A stretch of 64,000 nt of DNA. It comes from Anthonomus grandis grandis. Its lineage: Eukaryota > Arthropoda > Insecta > Coleoptera > Curculionidae. Position 1 is the stretch's first letter. The number at the start of each line of letters is the position of its first letter. The stretch covers positions 40,231,131 to 40,295,130 of the forward strand of contig NC_065548.1 in assembly GCF_022605725.1 (NCBI RefSeq). The letters run 5' to 3'. Below are positions 47,053 to 58,817 of the stretch, one piece after another. Under the pieces are notes generated by a model that saw nothing but the letters and a program-made list of their open reading frames with translations, had not been told where the DNA came from and did no database searches. A program made the translations under genes and the position numbers.

Positions 47053-49620
47053 ATGGCTGATGGTCGAAAGAGGCTTTCTGGTTCCCAATACCGAAAAAGG
47101 AAGCTAGAAAAGGAGGAAGATGACAGGCGGTTAGCAGGTTCGTTAAAAAAGTTTTTTGCGTCATCAACGAACCCACAACCGGCACAACCTCAACCTTCAA
47201 CAAGCCAAAGGCCGGATGTTCAACCTTTGACGTCAACTGAAGCCGATGCCGATGTAGAACAACCAAATTAATGATGGAGATCACCAACCATCAGGAGATG
47301 AACTGAAACAAGATGATCACTCGACGAATACGCCAGCAAATGCGCAAACTAAGAACATTGAAGCTATTCAGGTAAATGAAGAACGATTTAAAGATTCAGC
47401 ATATTGGCCCGAAATATTAACATATAATATTAGATTATTGATTTTAGGAATAGGACCTGTTCAAATTAAAAATATTAATTATCCCATTAATAATTTAAAT
47501 AGATGTTTTAGCGCTGCTTACTTTGAAAAAAAATTAACTAACAATGAAAAAGTTCCTAGAAGCTGGCTTATTTACTCAAAATCTAAAGATTCAGTGTACT
47601 GTTTTCCTTGTAAATTATTTAAAATTTCTGATAATAGTTTTAATGAGGGGAATGGCTATAGTGACTGGCGACATTTATCTCGGGATTTAGGAAGACACGA
47701 AGCCAGTAAGGGGCATTTTGAAAGTGTTAGGAAGTGGCTTGAATTTAAAAAAATCAATAGAAAAAGGTTTAACTGTGGACTCTATCAATCAAAATTTATT
47801 TGAAATGGAAAAAAAAGATGGACTTCGATTTTAGAGAGAATAATATCTGTTATCCAGTTTTTAGCTGGATAAAATTTAGCTTTTAGGGGTAATAGTCAAA
47901 AACTATTTGATAAGGGTAACGGTAATTTTCTGAAATTAATTGAGACGATTGCAAAATTTGATTCTGTAATGGCCGAACATATTGATAGAGTCCAAAAAGA
48001 TGGGAACAAAATGCCGCATTATTTTGGAGATAAAATACAAAATGAATTGATTTTTTTAATAGAAGAAAAAGTAAAAAAGTGTTTTGTTGAATGTTTAAAA
48101 TTATGCAAATATTTCTCAATCATTCTTGACTGTACACCTGACGTTAGTCACCAAGAACAAATTACCATTGTTGTTAGATTCGTTTTTATTGATGATTGTT
48201 TTAAAAGTATAGAAATTCGAGAACATTTTTTAGGATTTTGTAAAGTTACAAACACTACTGGTCAGGGGTTAACAGATTTTTTTTTAAATTATTTAAAAGA
48301 ACTGGATATTGATATTGCCGATATGAGAGGTCAGGGCTATGACAACGGAGCAAACATGAAAGGCAAGCACAATGGCCTACAAAAAAAAAATTAAATATTA
48401 ATCCAAGAGCCTTTTTTGTACCCTGTGCCGCCCATAGTTTAAATTTAGTTGTTAAAGATGCAGCAACAAACTCTTTAGAAGTAACTAATTTTTTTAGCAT
48501 TATTCAGGAAATATATGTCTTTTTTTCGGCCTCAACTTACAGATGGAATGCTCTCTTAAAAGAGCTGCCCAGGCTAACACTAAAGCCCTTACTCGGATAC
48601 TTGCTGTGAAAGTCGTATTAAGGCAATAAAAACTCTTAGATTTGAGTTAGAAAAAGTGTATGATGCTCTGTTTACTCTTTTTAATGATGAAAGCAGAGAT
48701 AATGAAACAAAGAATATTGCAATGTCCCTAATAAATAAAATAAAATCATTTAAATTTATTTGTTCGTTAGTTATTTAGTACAACATTTTGGCAAAAATTA
48801 ATATAGTAAGCAAAACACTGCAAAAGTCTAATGTTATTTTACCAGAAGCTGTACAGATGCTAAAAGAAATCAAATTATTTTTGACACAAATGAGATCGGA
48901 AAACGGGTTTTTAGACATGGTAAATGAATCTAAGAAAACTGCGGAAGAAGTAGACGCCGAAATTTCCTTTCCAGCCATTCACTCAATAAGACCAAGGAAA
49001 AAAAAATGTTTTTTGATTATGAACACAAGGATGAGCCAATCCAATCTTCAGAAATAAATTTTAAAGTTAATTTTTTTTTAAATATTCTCGATATTTCAAC
49101 CTCAAAATTGGATGAGAGATTTCACGATTTACAAAAATATATTGAATTATTTGGTTTTTTAAACAATTTGAAAGCATTTTCCAAACCCGAAATAATGACC
49201 TATTGTAAGAATTTAGAAGCTAAATTAACTGACCCTGAAACAAAAAAATATGGACATAATGGATTGGACCTCTATAATGAAATCGACATATTATCAATTT
49301 ACATTAATGATAGAAATATTTTCTCGGCCAAAGAAATATTAATATATCTGGTTGCTAATGATTTGAAAGGCATATTTCCAAATTTATTCGTAGCTTTAAG
49401 AATATTTTTAACAATGCCAGTCACTGTAGCTCATGGGGAACGCTCATTTTTCAAACTAAAATTAATAAAAAACTACTTAAGATCCATAATGAGCCAATCA
49501 AGACTATCAAATTTATCAATAATAAGTATTGAGGAAGACATTGTTTCTAATTTAGATGTTACTGACCTAATTAAGGAATTTGCATATAAAAAGGCAAGAA
49601 AAGTAAATGTTAGCATTTAA
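47053..49620 (+). pseudogene. hAT F transposase (ZMYM1-like, TTF zinc finger plus DUF4371 type)
   Basis: Segments: 47053-47271 basic N-terminus (MADGRKRLSGSQYRKRKLEK); 47280-47803 the TTF-type zinc finger, with FKDSAYWPEIL, RSWLIYSKSKDSVYCFPCKL and SDWRHLSRDLGRHEASKGH; 47969-48394 the catalytic core, with FSIILDCTPDVSHQEQITI (first Asp) and RGQGYDNGANMKGKHNGLQ (second Asp region); then about 48395-48500 PCAAHSLNLVVKDAA in another frame; 49006-49620 the C-terminal dimerisation domain, with FPNLFVALRIFLTMPVTVAH, GERSFFKLKLIKNYLRS and SRLSNLSIISIEEDI. Frameshifts near 47270, 47790, 48390 and 48580-49000 inactivate it. The architecture matches the insect 'zinc finger MYM-type 1-like' hAT group. 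Confidence 0.9.
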
Positions 49621-49985
49621 ACCAGGCTTCTAATTACTTTTTTTTTAATTTCTTTAAATTAGTATGTAAGTAAAATATATTTTCTTTAGGTGTTTATATC
49701 GATGTAATTACATATTAATATAGAAAAACTTTTCCTTACCAAGGCACACTCATACCAGTAACCCTCTTCGAGGGGGTGGGATCACCCCTTAAATCTTAAA
49801 TAGAAAAAGGGGTCGTGTCATTCCTTATTTTGAATTTAAATGGTGACTTCTGAGTGACTGATGGATATCTTGTGGATATAAAAATAGCAAGAAATATCTT
49901 TACTGCCAGTAAAAGTGGAGAGATAAGAAATACCTACCCTTTTCCTTTTGTGTCTTTTAAATAAAACAAGTTTATTTAAATTACG

Positions 49986-51064
49986 TCAATTTATTAAATG
50001 TTCAAATTGTGCCCCGCCTACTTCCATGCAGGAATACAGGTTTTGCTCAAAACGATGCCTGACGTTTTGTAGAACTTCAGGTGTTATCATCTGACACTCA
50101 TTTATAATTCTCTGGCGTAAGTCTTCTAGGGTGTCTGGTTGGGTAGCGTAAACTTTTGTTTTTAAATGCCCCCATAAAAAAATCTAATGGGGTTAAATCG
50201 GGTGACCTAGGTGGCCATTCCATAAAAGGTCCTCTCCTTCCAATCCAACGATCAGGAAATATCTCATCAAGATATTGCCTCACACCAGCAGCATAATGTA
50301 GAGGCGCTCCGTCTTGTTGGAAAACGACTTGATCATCATCAGAATGATTTCCGCCTTCCATTATTTCTACTATTCTTGGATATACGGCATTTTCCAAGAG
50401 ATCTCGGTACATTTCTTCATTCAAATTTCCGGGCAGAAAAAACGGACCAACAATGGAGCCGCCCAAGATTCCCGCCCAAACATTTAACTTCTCAGCGAAC
50501 TGGGTATGAACTTCACGAAACTGGCCCGGATTTGCATTTGACCAGTAGCGGCAGTTATGACGATTTACGTTGCCATTAAGAAAAAAAGTACATTCATCTG
50601 AAAAGCAAATGTTGTAAATAAGACGCGGATTAACAGTTATCATTATCACTAAGCGATTCACAAAATTGCACTCGTCTGTCAAAATCGTCCTCATTCAGTT
50701 CTTGCACCAGATGAATTTTGTAAGCATGGAATTTATTATGCTTAAGTATCCTATGAACACTACTTTTGCTTACTCCTGTACTCGTCGCCAATTTTCTGAC
50801 ACTTATTCCTGGCTCGGCATGAAGTTGACCTAGGACAGTTATTTGCATTGCTTCATTGACAAAAACAGCATTTTGAACCTCACGCTTTTTATTTAAGACA
50901 CTGCCAGATTCCCTAAATTTAGCAACTATTTCTAGAACGTATTTTCTGTTGACTCGTTTTTCTGGATGAAGGTCATTAAATTCTTGTACCGTTCTATTGG
51001 CACAATTGTTATGCCGAAAGAAAAACTCTATCATCTCAACCCTCTCTGCAGTAGAATAAACCAT
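49986..51064 (-). pseudogene. Transposase of element E (two frameshifts)
   Basis: Start MVYSTAERVEMIEFFFRHNN at 51064; RKYVLEIVAKFRESGSVLNK and ISVRKLATSTGVSKSSVHRI form two helix-turn-helix units (DUF4817-like). A one-base shift near 50650 leads to NICFSDECTFFLNGNVNRHN (first Asp), LNVWAGILGGSIVGPFFLPG, VVFQQDGAPLHYAAGV (second Asp) and WIGRRGPFMEWPPRSPDLTP followed by LDFF (third Asp). A second shift near 50180, in an A-run, leads to the C-terminus ending FEHLIN at 49986. Here 42 residues separate the second and third Asp, one more than in the sister elements. The catalytic triad is intact. Confidence 0.9.
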
Positions 51065-51439
51065 TGCTAACAGTGTTTCAACACGTAAAAGACGGTAATA
51101 ATTTAAAACTATTTAAATAAATGCTGCTTTATGAAAAAAGTACCAATGATATTTAGCAAGCTAAATAAATTCTTCATTACTTGTGTTTGCATTTTATTTG
51201 GTATTTTGTATTTATTTATGATATGCTGATAAGGTGTAATAACAATAATATTAACAATACTAATAAATTTTTAATCATGTTTTAATGATCCAATAAAAAA
51301 AATTGTAAGGAAGGGTTTCAGGCATAAAGGTTTATTTAAAGCATTTTTTCCAGAATTTTATTTGGCTTTCATACCCAGAAGAAATCCATCAGTCACTCAG
51401 AAGTCACCATTTAAATTTAAAGTGAAAACGCTTTCAACA

Positions 51440-51914
51440 TAAGGTATAACACGATCCCTCTTTCTGTTTAAGATTTAAGGGGTGCTTTCAACCCCTCGTA
51501 AAGGATTCCAGGTATTAGGTGGCCTCTTAATTAATAAGTGACCCCTTCGAAAATAGGATTTCCTTGTTCTTTTAAAAATATTATCCAAAAAAGAGTCCAT
51601 AATACCTTTTTCATTTTCGCTGTTTCCGCAATTTTGACAAGCTGTTTTATCCAGAGAAATAATTTTAGCCACCTCAAATTTGACAGTTATATTCAGAATT
51701 AAAAGACCTTTAAAATAAGGTATCATACGACCCCTCATTCCATTTAGGATTTTAGGGGTGATTCCACCCCCTCGAAGGGGGTTGCTGGTATGAGGGTGCC
51801 TTGGTAAGGAAAAGTTGTCCCCCTCAAAAATAAAATCGACGTGTCCGAGATTTTTGAAAAAAAACCTTTTTTTCATACCGAAAATAGCTGTTTCGTTTTC
51901 GCTGGGACACCCTG
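51440..51914. repeat. Right TIR of element E with internal block duplication
   Basis: Two similar blocks at about 51448-51515 and 51718-51790, each including the string ACGA-CCCTC-TTC-GTTTA-GATTT followed by GGGGTG--T-CA-CCCCTCG. They are separated by about 200 bp that the left side lacks. The left remnant (49727-49870) matches parts of both blocks. Confidence 0.7.
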
Positions 51915-52145
51915 TATGCTTTTATGTATATTTTTTGTGTAGATAGTATTGATATATTGATTAATATATGTGTGTTTGGAATTTAATTCAATATGATTTT
52001 TTTATTACACCCTTTTTTTTTAAACGTTGTACTTTGGTAAGAGCATTTTTTAAAACACTTTTTATAAAAATCACTGCAGAAGGGGCGGCAAAATTAGCTC
52101 TTGCACCCGGGCGGCAAATACCCTAGGCTCGGCCCTAAGTGGGCT

Positions 52146-52726
52146 GGTGGACCGTTTAACTGTAGCCACATCTGATGCCTTACAAAGTCAGAAGGTTTTG
52201 GGTGAAGCTAGGAAAATCCTCTCTTAAGAAATGTAGAAAATTTTTTCCTATTATACGATCTTTAAAAAAGTATAGACCAATAACAAAATCACGTACTATT
52301 CAAACATTGATGCTCTATCTGTGTTGAAAATTAATGATAAAAACTCGATGGGGATTTTCTGTATCGTAAAAATAAAAGTAATGTCGGTTCACAAAATCAT
52401 TTCCGTGGAACGTACATTCATTAGTGAATAGAACAAGTTTAAAAAAATCTTACTTATTTCTCTTACACTAATTTGCGATGTTTCTACAACCGACATGCTG
52501 ATTGCCAATTGGTTTTCTTTATTTAAAACTGTTTTCGTTCTAATTTGCTTCTGTACTCTACGCTTCCAGTATGCTCGAATGGTTTTCTTAATTTTTTCAA
52601 CACTCTTTCATTAGGATGTCGGTTATTTTTTTCCTAATAAACTCTTGAAGCCCAAAAACAGTTCCCAGGCATATAACGACCGATAACGTAAATCATATTT
52701 ACAAATTCTCGCTGAGAGTAATTCAT
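52146..52726 (-). pseudogene. Element D transposase, N-terminal half
   Basis: From the ATG at 52726: MNYSQREFVNMIYVIGRYMP and NCFWASRVY, a helix-turn-helix start, then NERVLKKLRKPFEHTGSVEY. An internal deletion follows, then LVLFTNECTFHGNDFVNRHY, where the first catalytic Asp reads Asn, and DTENPHR. At the hAT junction comes QLNGPPAHF, where the second Asp also reads Asn. At least two of the three catalytic residues are therefore gone. Confidence 0.75.
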
Positions 52727-53033
52727 TTTGAAAGAATTTACTTAAACATGATAGTTAATTTACTTAACATGAATAATAAGTAAACATTCTCATTGGCATA
52801 CGTCACACAACAAAGAATAAATTAATCATTCATGAAAAAAAATTCTTATTTTTAAATGACAAGCATTAGGGATTAATATTACGTGTCTTTACTACTATTA
52901 TTTTATTATGGTATTATGGTTAATACAACTATTGACTTTTTTTCTTACTAAAAAGCGTTCGAAATAGAATAAAATAGAGGGGCAAAGTCCTTCTCACTCT
53001 GATTTCATAAAATATCTATTAAATGTTTTCCGT

Positions 53034-53652
53034 CGTAAGTGTCGTACTGCTTATGAAAAAAAATGTTATTTGTTCTTTAGGAACAAATTTTGAGAAAACG
53101 GTTAAAGATAAAGGTTTATCTGTTAGTATCAAATTGAAAATAAAAGAATGCTTTATCCAAACGCGTTACAAGATACAGGGTGTTCCATTAAAAAAAATCG
53201 CAAAATTGAACCGAAAATATCATTATTTGAGTAACGATTTTGATCACCCTGTATAAAAAAAATAAATTTTGGAGTTTCGAAAGATAAAATGAACTTAGCC
53301 AAGGACTCTACAAAGATTTTTTTAAAAGATTAAAAACGTCAGTGGTGAATATTAAAATTTAAAACATTGATGATGATTTGATTTTCGTGAAAATTTCTTT
53401 AAATTCTTAATAACTAGGCAATGTCGGATTTTAGAGCAAAACAGTTTTAGGGTTAAAGGGAAAGTCAAATGAGGCTCCCATTTTGGAAGAAAATATAGGT
53501 AGTTTCATTTAAAAAAAAATCAAATTATGTACCACGCTTTTTTGGGATAGCCAAAGTAATTTTAAAAAGTAGTCCCTCTAACATAATTAACATTCCTCCT
53601 ATTTAAGATTTGCAGCGGCAATGGAGCACCGCTATATTAAATGGACACTCTG
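53034..53652. repeat. Right TIR of mariner element D
   Basis: Inverted partner of 45184-45728. Its 76-bp internal unit (53176-53251) is bounded by TA and inverted CAGGGTG ends. Confidence 0.88.
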
Positions 53653-53654
53653 TA

Positions 53655-54619
53655 TAATTTGGCTCCTACCTAAATTTTGCAACACTAAAATTACAGTTAT
53701 TTTTTACAAAGTCATGAATTAAATAGAAAAACTTGTTAAGCAAAGTTTTTAATTAAATGTATTTAAATACAACTTGTTTAGATTACATGGTTCTACACAT
53801 ATGTTATTTTTGTTTGCTAGAATAACTGTGTTTTCATGTAAATATTTCGCACAAATCAGAAAGCAATGAAAGCTTCGATACATTTGGCATCTCAAATCCT
53901 CCTTATCCTTAAAGTATTCTGTATATAGAATCCAGTATGCCACTACTTTTACAAAACGTAGATACCTCTTGTCATGATGATGTTGGTACTTCAGGTTTGA
54001 GTTTTTGTGATTAAGCTTTACCCTAGGGCCTACATTTTTTTTTAAATTTCAGTTGAGTATGGAAAGTATTTACTAGAAACGATATGCTCTTTTCTTGGTG
54101 TCCAGCTTTTTATATCATTAGTTAAGACCTGGTTCTTCTAATCTTGTGTAATTATCGCATTACATTTCTAGCCCATGCTCTTTACCTAGCAACCTTTGTA
54201 TAATATATATGCTTGATGAAAAGTTATATTTCCTGATTGAATTTAGCCTATAGCGTGTGCTGCTTAGTAAATTTTTGAGTTAGTTCGAATTTTCAACCTA
54301 GAGTCATTCAAAATTAATGTGTTTTGTTTACATTTAAAAAGAAGACTAGGTAAGGTAAGATTTCAAAATAAGAAAATGTGATATTTTTTTTATTTTAAGC
54401 TTTGGCCAATGAAGGAAGAACTTTTTAAGCATGCGCATAACCCCCAATTCCAACTAGAGATAGACTTATGCGGTATAACATAGTGTTCAAATAAATCTAT
54501 CTTACCATGTTGGCTTCATTCTCCACGTGATGTTAGCAATATTAAGTTTATAAGTATATGGTTCTTTCCTAATTTCCTTTTGAATCTCTCCTAATTTATG
54601 TGATCCATTGTACTATATG
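53655..54619. other. AT-rich filler, no gene seen
   Basis: No coding frame above 64 codons. Its last part (54563-54625) recurs at 56150-56210. Confidence 0.35.
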
Positions 54620-54625
54620 AGGTTA
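54563..54625. repeat. Short direct repeat also found at 56150-56210
   Basis: Both copies contain 'TTTCC-AATTTCCTTTT-AATCTCTCCT-ATTTAT-TGAT' and 'CTATATGA' with several mismatches. It immediately precedes the R2 repeat here but stands alone at 56150. Confidence 0.6.
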
Positions 54626-55740
54626 ATTTAATTTTAGTAGATGTGATAATGCCCGTTTGCGCGAAACACGTGTAAACTGGCTTAACTTTCGATCTTAACG
54701 TGAAGTTTTGTTTTAACTAATGCTGTTACTTCTTATAAATACATATCCTCCAATCTCAATGAATTAGTAGACATATTTTCATTATCAAGTCTCTGAAACT
54801 TGTATGATATGGTATTTATATCAGGCAAACCAATCTTGAAATCTTTTATATTTAACACTGCAAATAAATATACGGTCTAGATAGCAAAAAAATCTTATCC
54901 CTCTGAACTATTTAAAAAATTGTCTTCTTTTTTATTCATGATGACCCTATCATTCTTTCTCGCAGGAATATATTTTTTAAAATTTTAATTTTTATTTAAG
55001 ATACCAGAAACCAAATTAGCATGCTTGTATTAGCATATTTCTTTTAATTTAACATAAAAAAAATTTTAATTGCCAATAGAATTAACTACTAAATAATTTC
55101 TCTAAATCAAGATTTCTGGTTATTAGCGCCATCTGCAAATTCAGGTCCTAACTAATATTATATTCATCCAATCGATAATGTTTTGCAGATTAATGGCCTA
55201 GAGCTATTTAATAATAAATCATGTTAATTTTTTCAATTTAATACGCCTATTTAAAATATAATAATTAAATTAATATATTAGCATAATATAATTGTATAGA
55301 ATAAGTTATACCAGAGAAAAAAACCTTTTATTTTCCTGTTTTTCCAAATTTAATACTTCCTGATAATCAATACTTTCTAGTTTAAGAATTGAGCAAAAGA
55401 GGGATATCTAAAGCGCAAATCTAGAAAAATATTATTGTTGTATTTTTCACAGAAAGATAAGAAATTATAAAAATTCATTTAATAAAATATATTAATGAGA
55501 CGTAAATACTGCAACACAGGCATTTTAGATAGCTTTGCATATGGCCGTTAAGGTGAGCTCTAAGCAATTATTTGAGTGTGTAAAAGTCGTAGAGAAACAA
55601 GTGAAGGATGAGCATGAGCGATGTTTATAATGATATTTGATCTTAGGCATCAATCCATATAAAGATGTTTAACATCGATAGGTAAATAGTGTGAATAGAT
55701 TGATGTTGGATAAGCAGGTTGATACTTTGATGTAAAATAT
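54620..55740 (+). repeat. 1-kb dispersed repeat R2 with degenerate hammerhead motif
   Basis: Direct partner of R1 (43130-44170). The hammerhead-like remnant is at 54643-54680 (GTGATAATGCCCGTTTGCGC, then GAAACACGTGTAAAC); GTGATAA corresponds to CTGATGA. No coding frame. It has lost and gained short segments relative to R1, so both are old. Confidence 0.8.
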
Positions 55741-57639
55741 TATGATTAACTTAAGAAAAATAATATACGTTGGTTTATTTTTTATAAAACCGTGACGAAA
55801 AATAATGGTATCGATTATTGTATTAATTAAATACGAAGACCATCTAAGTTATAAAAAACTGAAAATTATTAATTTAAGATTTTGATATTTAAATGTCTTA
55901 TTTATGTCTGTAAGTACCTTTGAATAGCAACCTAATAGCGTTGATTCAATAACATCCTATTATTCAATTAATGCTTATAGATTTTCCTAAATTCTAGCTA
56001 GTAATAAATAATGATTATTCGTAGGATTGTCAACTAGTTAGGTTTTCTGCAAAATTTTTTCGTGGGTAGTAGAAAACCTAGCAGATTAGATAATAGATGG
56101 ACAAATTAATTTAAGACCCTCGGTGATGTTATAATTTCTAATTTAGCTCCTTTCTTTCCAATTTCCTTTTCAATTTCTCCTCATTTATATGATTTATTGT
56201 CCTATATGAAATCCCCCGGAATTTTTTTCAAAATTATTAATATCGCTATATCGAAGACAATGTCAAAACATATTTATAATGAATAATATTTTTAAGCTAG
56301 TAGATTAAGACTTAAAACACATTGAAAAATCACCATTTCATTTAAATTAAGGTAACCTATGTTGTTATTTACCATGCTATAATGTTAAGATTAGATTGAG
56401 ATCGTAATTTTGGCAAATAAAAACTGTTTTCTATACCTTTGTTTTCATGTCCTTTATACATATAAAAATATTAGTTATTTTTAGGTTTAGGCTATAAGTG
56501 TAAATAAATTTTCTTATTAAGAAAATTACTTTCTATTTATTTGTGTTAAAATATATCGAAGAATCGATTTAACAAAAGTACATTTTTCACACTTAAAAAC
56601 GGGATGTGCAATTTTTTTTTTGCTTTCGCCATTTTAATTGGCAAAAAAAACCTAGTAATTTATTAATTTATCTGACTCTATATCTTTTATATATTAGCAA
56701 AGATAGCATCGAGTGCCCACTTAATCGTAGGTACCCTATATATGAACCTTTAAGAATATTTAGGTTCAGAAAAAAATTATTTTTCAAATATTTTTCTTAT
56801 TAAATATAATTCTAATATTAAAGCAAAAAAATATTTTTTTCCATTTTTCAAGCAACTAGTCTATTTCTTACACATAACATTCAATAGAATAAATTGAATT
56901 TCCTTTCAATCTATTCCCGCACTTGTTCCACCGTTAGTGGCGCTAGCGAAATTCTCTACAACTAAATTCCTAATTTAGTGACAACAAAGCGATTTAATTA
57001 ATAGAACAGAGATGGGGCCTTATTTTTAATTATGAGACAGAGAAAATGCAAAACAATAAATATTTATTAAGTCGATAACTTTTTTACCTCTATGCAATTC
57101 TTGCAGGGGGCAACACCTGTTCTTAATTAAATAAAAATATTTAATTCCAAAAAGTTTTTGGCAGAATTTTTATAAATTTAGTAGATAGGTAGATAATACA
57201 TTTTGGGTAGATAAATAAGCCTAACTAAAAATATGAATAACAAAAGATGTTTACTAAATCAATATTTTCTCTAGTTACACTCAATCCCGGCTGATAGCAA
57301 CATACGTTCTTCAATTATAATATGACTAAACTGTTGTTTTGGAAAGTAATCCCGTTATGCTTATATAGCTATACAAATTAATAGCCAATTAAGCCAATAA
57401 TCTATGCAAAAGTATTACTATAATAACACTTGCCAGAGCTTGTTTTTTCTCCATCTGGGCAAAAATATCCTTGGCTCCTGTTTCTCCAACGCTCCTTCCC
57501 TTTTTTTAAATTTGGTAAAATATTTTAATTAAGAATTAGTTGACTATACCGATTTTGTTGTTGGATTTGTTTTTTGAAAAATATATAGTGGATACAATAG
57601 CCTGAGCCTGATGGCTTGCTTATATTAGAGAAGTTTAAT
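55741..57639. other. AT-rich filler, no gene seen
   Basis: Nearly 1.9 kb, frames not above 65 codons. Contains the second copy (56150-56210) of the short repeat at 54563. Confidence 0.35.
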
Positions 57640-58070
57640 TTTAAAAATAAAATAGCGACTTACTCTTTCTTTTAACAAACGGATAGAGGGATTGGCCATC
57701 GCCCTTACATCTTTGATATTGAAGTTAGAATTGTTTTTGTTATCAAAATATAGTAATCGGCCTAGGTACCGAACCTTATTTTTCCATGGTACTTCTGGGT
57801 CCAAAATACTAGAATATTTGAAATAACGCGGTCATATTTTTTTGTAATGAAAATTTCCTCAGTTTTTCTTTGGTTAATTTTGATCCTCCATTTTTCCGTC
57901 TATTCAGCTACCTTATCTAGATGACTTTATATGTTGGCTAATCTTTTTATTTGCCTCCATCTACTAATAACGCTAAGTTAAATTAATTAATGTTAGTTCT
58001 TCTGTATGTCCGTATTATGGAATATATTAAACATTAATGGTAAGAGTAAAGACCCTTGTGGGACTTTCGC
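57640..58070 (-). pseudogene. LINE reverse transcriptase fragment (Jockey type)
   Basis: Minus strand near 58060 reads RAKVPQGSLLLPLMFNIFHN, the conserved 'GVPQGS-L-P-LFN' RT block. After a deletion of the YADD box follow WRIKINQRKTEEIFITKK and, toward 57650, RAMANPSIRLLKERVSR, which corresponds to the start of the RT thumb. Cut on the right by the LTR repeat at 58083. Confidence 0.68.
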
Positions 58071-58082
58071 TCTCATTTCTTC

Positions 58083-58490
58083 ACTCTAAACGATATTTTT
58101 AGTATTTCTACATTTTTTGGTAGCTTTAAGTATCCATGCATAATTATATAAAATTGTTTATGTTAGTCGATCAAGGTGTTTGGGATTGATTTTAAGCGCA
58201 CGTGTTGTAAGTTGTAAGTTGTTATAAGTTCGCAAGGTCGTAATTGGCAAATAGTTGAAATTATAATGACGTTGCTCATCTTGATTTTTATAAATACCAC
58301 GAATTGTTATCTTAAGATTGATAAAAATAGTTGTTAATTTTTGTAAATAAAGCAGTATTGACTTCTGCACCCAGTAGTCTTTCATTGCTCAACCTGCTAC
58401 AGCCAAGCCACCTTGTCTTAAACCTATAGTGAGGCTGCTATAGGGTAGTAGGAAAAAAAAAGGTTTAGGGAAAAGCCCTAGATCTTTTTA
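58083..58490 (+). repeat. LTR copy 1 of the TRIM-like element
   Basis: Shares with the other copies TTTAAGTATCCATGCATAAT, GCAAGGTCGTAATTGGCAAA and GGCTGCTATAGGGTAGTAG. The AATAAAGCAGTATTGA string at about 58348 is a possible polyadenylation signal. Confidence 0.85.
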
Positions 58491-58817
58491 TGGTCGTTCG
58501 AGCAGTCAAGTCAAGTCAGGAGTAACCGCCAAAAAGGGCCGTCTCCATCTTCAAATCAAAGCAGTCAAAGCAGTCGAGCCAATCAGAGCAGTCAAGTCAA
58601 GTCAAGTCAGTAGTAATCGCCAAAAAGGGCCGTCTCCATCTTTAAATCAAAGCAGTCGAGGCAATCAAAGCAGTCAAGTCAGTCAAGGCAGACAAGTCAG
58701 TCAAAGCAGGCAAGCCAATTAAAGCAGGCAAAGCAATCGAGCCAATCAAAGCAGTCAAGCAAGCCAAAGTAGTCAAGCAAGAAAGGCAAATCAAGCCAAA
58801 ACAGCCGCGTTATAATT
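58491..58817 (+). repeat. Minisatellite, interval 1 (Ser/Gln-coding)
   Basis: Variants of CAATCAAAGCAGTCAAGTCA repeated many times, with two GC-rich blocks CGCCAAAAAGGGCCGTCTCC at about 58527 and 58618. In one frame it encodes QSSQSS-type repeats and RQKGPSPSSNQSS. Confidence 0.85.

Larger units (their letters stand above)
49727..51914 (-). mobile_element. Mariner-like element E, left end truncated, nested in hAT F
   Basis: The right end is complete: on the minus strand it starts CAGGGTGTCCCAGCGAAAAC at 51914, next to TA. The left side begins only with the inner TIR part (AACTTTTCCTTACCAAGGCA at about 49727), so about 105 terminal bases are missing there. The right TIR carries a duplicated block of about 70 bp. 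One transposase gene on the minus strand. Confidence 0.85.
46345..52137 (+). mobile_element. hAT F element (ZMYM1/hAT-5-like), 5,793 bp, 8-bp TSD
   Basis: Flanked by perfect AGTGGGCT direct repeats (46337-46344 and 52138-52145). The ends are short inverted repeats: CAGGGCCGAGCC at 46345 and GGCTCGGCCCTA at 52137, with one terminal mismatch, followed by GC-rich 'CCCGGGCGGC' subterminal stretches on both sides. An 8-bp TSD is diagnostic of hAT. The plus-strand transposase spans 47053-49620; a second mariner (E) is inserted in its 3' part. Removing it with one TSD rejoins the element D transposase as QLNGPPAHFSANVREHI. Confidence 0.95.
45184..53652 (-). mobile_element. Mariner-like element D, about 2.7 kb before insertions, holding hAT F
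   Basis: The ends are inverted copies starting CAGGGTGTCCACGGTGCTC at 45184 and ending ATGGACACTCTG at 53652, each next to TA (45182-45183, 53653-53654). TIRs run to about 45728 and from about 53034; the right one carries an extra block of roughly 90 bp. A decayed minus-strand transposase lies inside and is split by a hAT element (46345-52137). The element is older than hAT F, which is older than the mariner E inside it. Confidence 0.9.

Noticed and set aside
53023..53256. 77-codon plus-strand frame
   Set aside because: Falls inside the right TIR of element D; not coding.
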